A DNA stretch of 15,809 bases, from positions 1 through 15,809 of the forward strand of contig CAZUAY010000061.1 of NCBI GenBank assembly GCA_964618405.1, written 5' to 3'. Positions 15,706-15,809 of the stretch are shown here, piece after piece; position 1 is the stretch's first letter; each line of letters starts with the position of its first letter. Source of the DNA: JBBQIY01 sp964618405. GTDB lineage: Bacteria; Verrucomicrobiota; Kiritimatiellia; RFP12; UBA3636. Under the pieces are notes generated by a model that was not told the origin of the DNA, searched no databases, and saw only the letters and a program-made list of their open reading frames with translations. The translations under genes and the position numbers were made by a program.

Positions 15706-15734
15706 ATTATAACATGAAAGCCAGCACATTGAAA
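15706..15734 (-). promoter_or_regulatory. Candidate promoter P1 of the DUF4838 operon
   Basis: On the minus strand a perfect -10 TATAAT (15706-15711) is preceded by an extended -10 TGT. A weak -35 TTTCAA (15729-15734) lies 17 bp away. The predicted leader is about 42 nt. Predicted from consensus only. Confidence 0.5.
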
Positions 15735-15742
15735 TTCAAATA

Positions 15743-15770
15743 ATTTTAGACATCGTAATCGGGCAGTCAA
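15743..15770 (-). promoter_or_regulatory. Candidate promoter P2 of the DUF4838 operon
   Basis: On the minus strand -35 TTGACT (15765-15770) and -10 TAAAAT (15743-15748) are 16 bp apart, lying just upstream of P1. Either or both could serve the operon. The remaining sequence to the right edge shows no gene that I can support. Confidence 0.4.
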
Positions 15771-15809
15771 CGGGGGTGAGGTCAAGGCCTGTTCTTTGGG
15801 GCTTTCCAC

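Overview
The window looks like chromosome from a member of the PVC group (Verrucomicrobiota, Kiritimatiellota, Lentisphaerota or Planctomycetota). The pointers are a large secreted DUF4838 protein, a large secreted right-handed beta-helix protein, a PIG-L deacetylase next to a ROK kinase, and palindromic intergenic repeats. This assignment is inference, since no marker gene is present. All seven minus-strand genes and the one plus-strand gene appear intact. No RNA gene, insertion sequence, phage gene or CRISPR array was seen.

Region 1 (1-2523): two palindromic REP-like repeats lie at the left edge. They are followed by a strong hairpin terminator and a two-gene minus-strand operon with a clear sigma70-type promoter. 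The operon encodes a PIG-L/LmbE-type deacetylase and then a ROK-family sugar kinase with an unusual N-terminal domain. Together they could remove an acyl group from an amino sugar derivative and phosphorylate the product.

Region 2 (2561-5904): a pyridoxal 5'-phosphate (PLP) biosynthesis locus. pdxS and pdxT (PLP synthase and its glutaminase) are a minus-strand pair. They are transcribed divergently from a MocR/PdxR-type regulator, presumably their PLP-responsive controller. The regulator keeps the PLP-pocket motifs but has Arg where the family has the Schiff-base Lys. Arrays of 7-nt repeats surround the locus. The longest runs in one unbroken 7-nt register for 140 bp, up to the pdxR start codon.

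Region 3 (5911-15770): a four-gene minus-strand operon with two candidate promoters at the right edge. Its order of transcription is: secreted 1056-aa DUF4838 protein with CBM9-like and GH2-like beta-sandwich domains; class C beta-lactamase-fold serine hydrolase; alpha/beta hydrolase; secreted 1422-aa protein with three beta-helix modules, a fibronectin-III-like domain and a helical TPR-like C-terminus. The last three genes are coupled by TAATG and ATGA overlaps. The set looks like a carbohydrate (or glycoconjugate) recognition and degradation unit without SusCD, sulfatase or classical glycoside hydrolase genes. The substrate cannot be read from the sequence. This operon is the best candidate here for an undescribed system.
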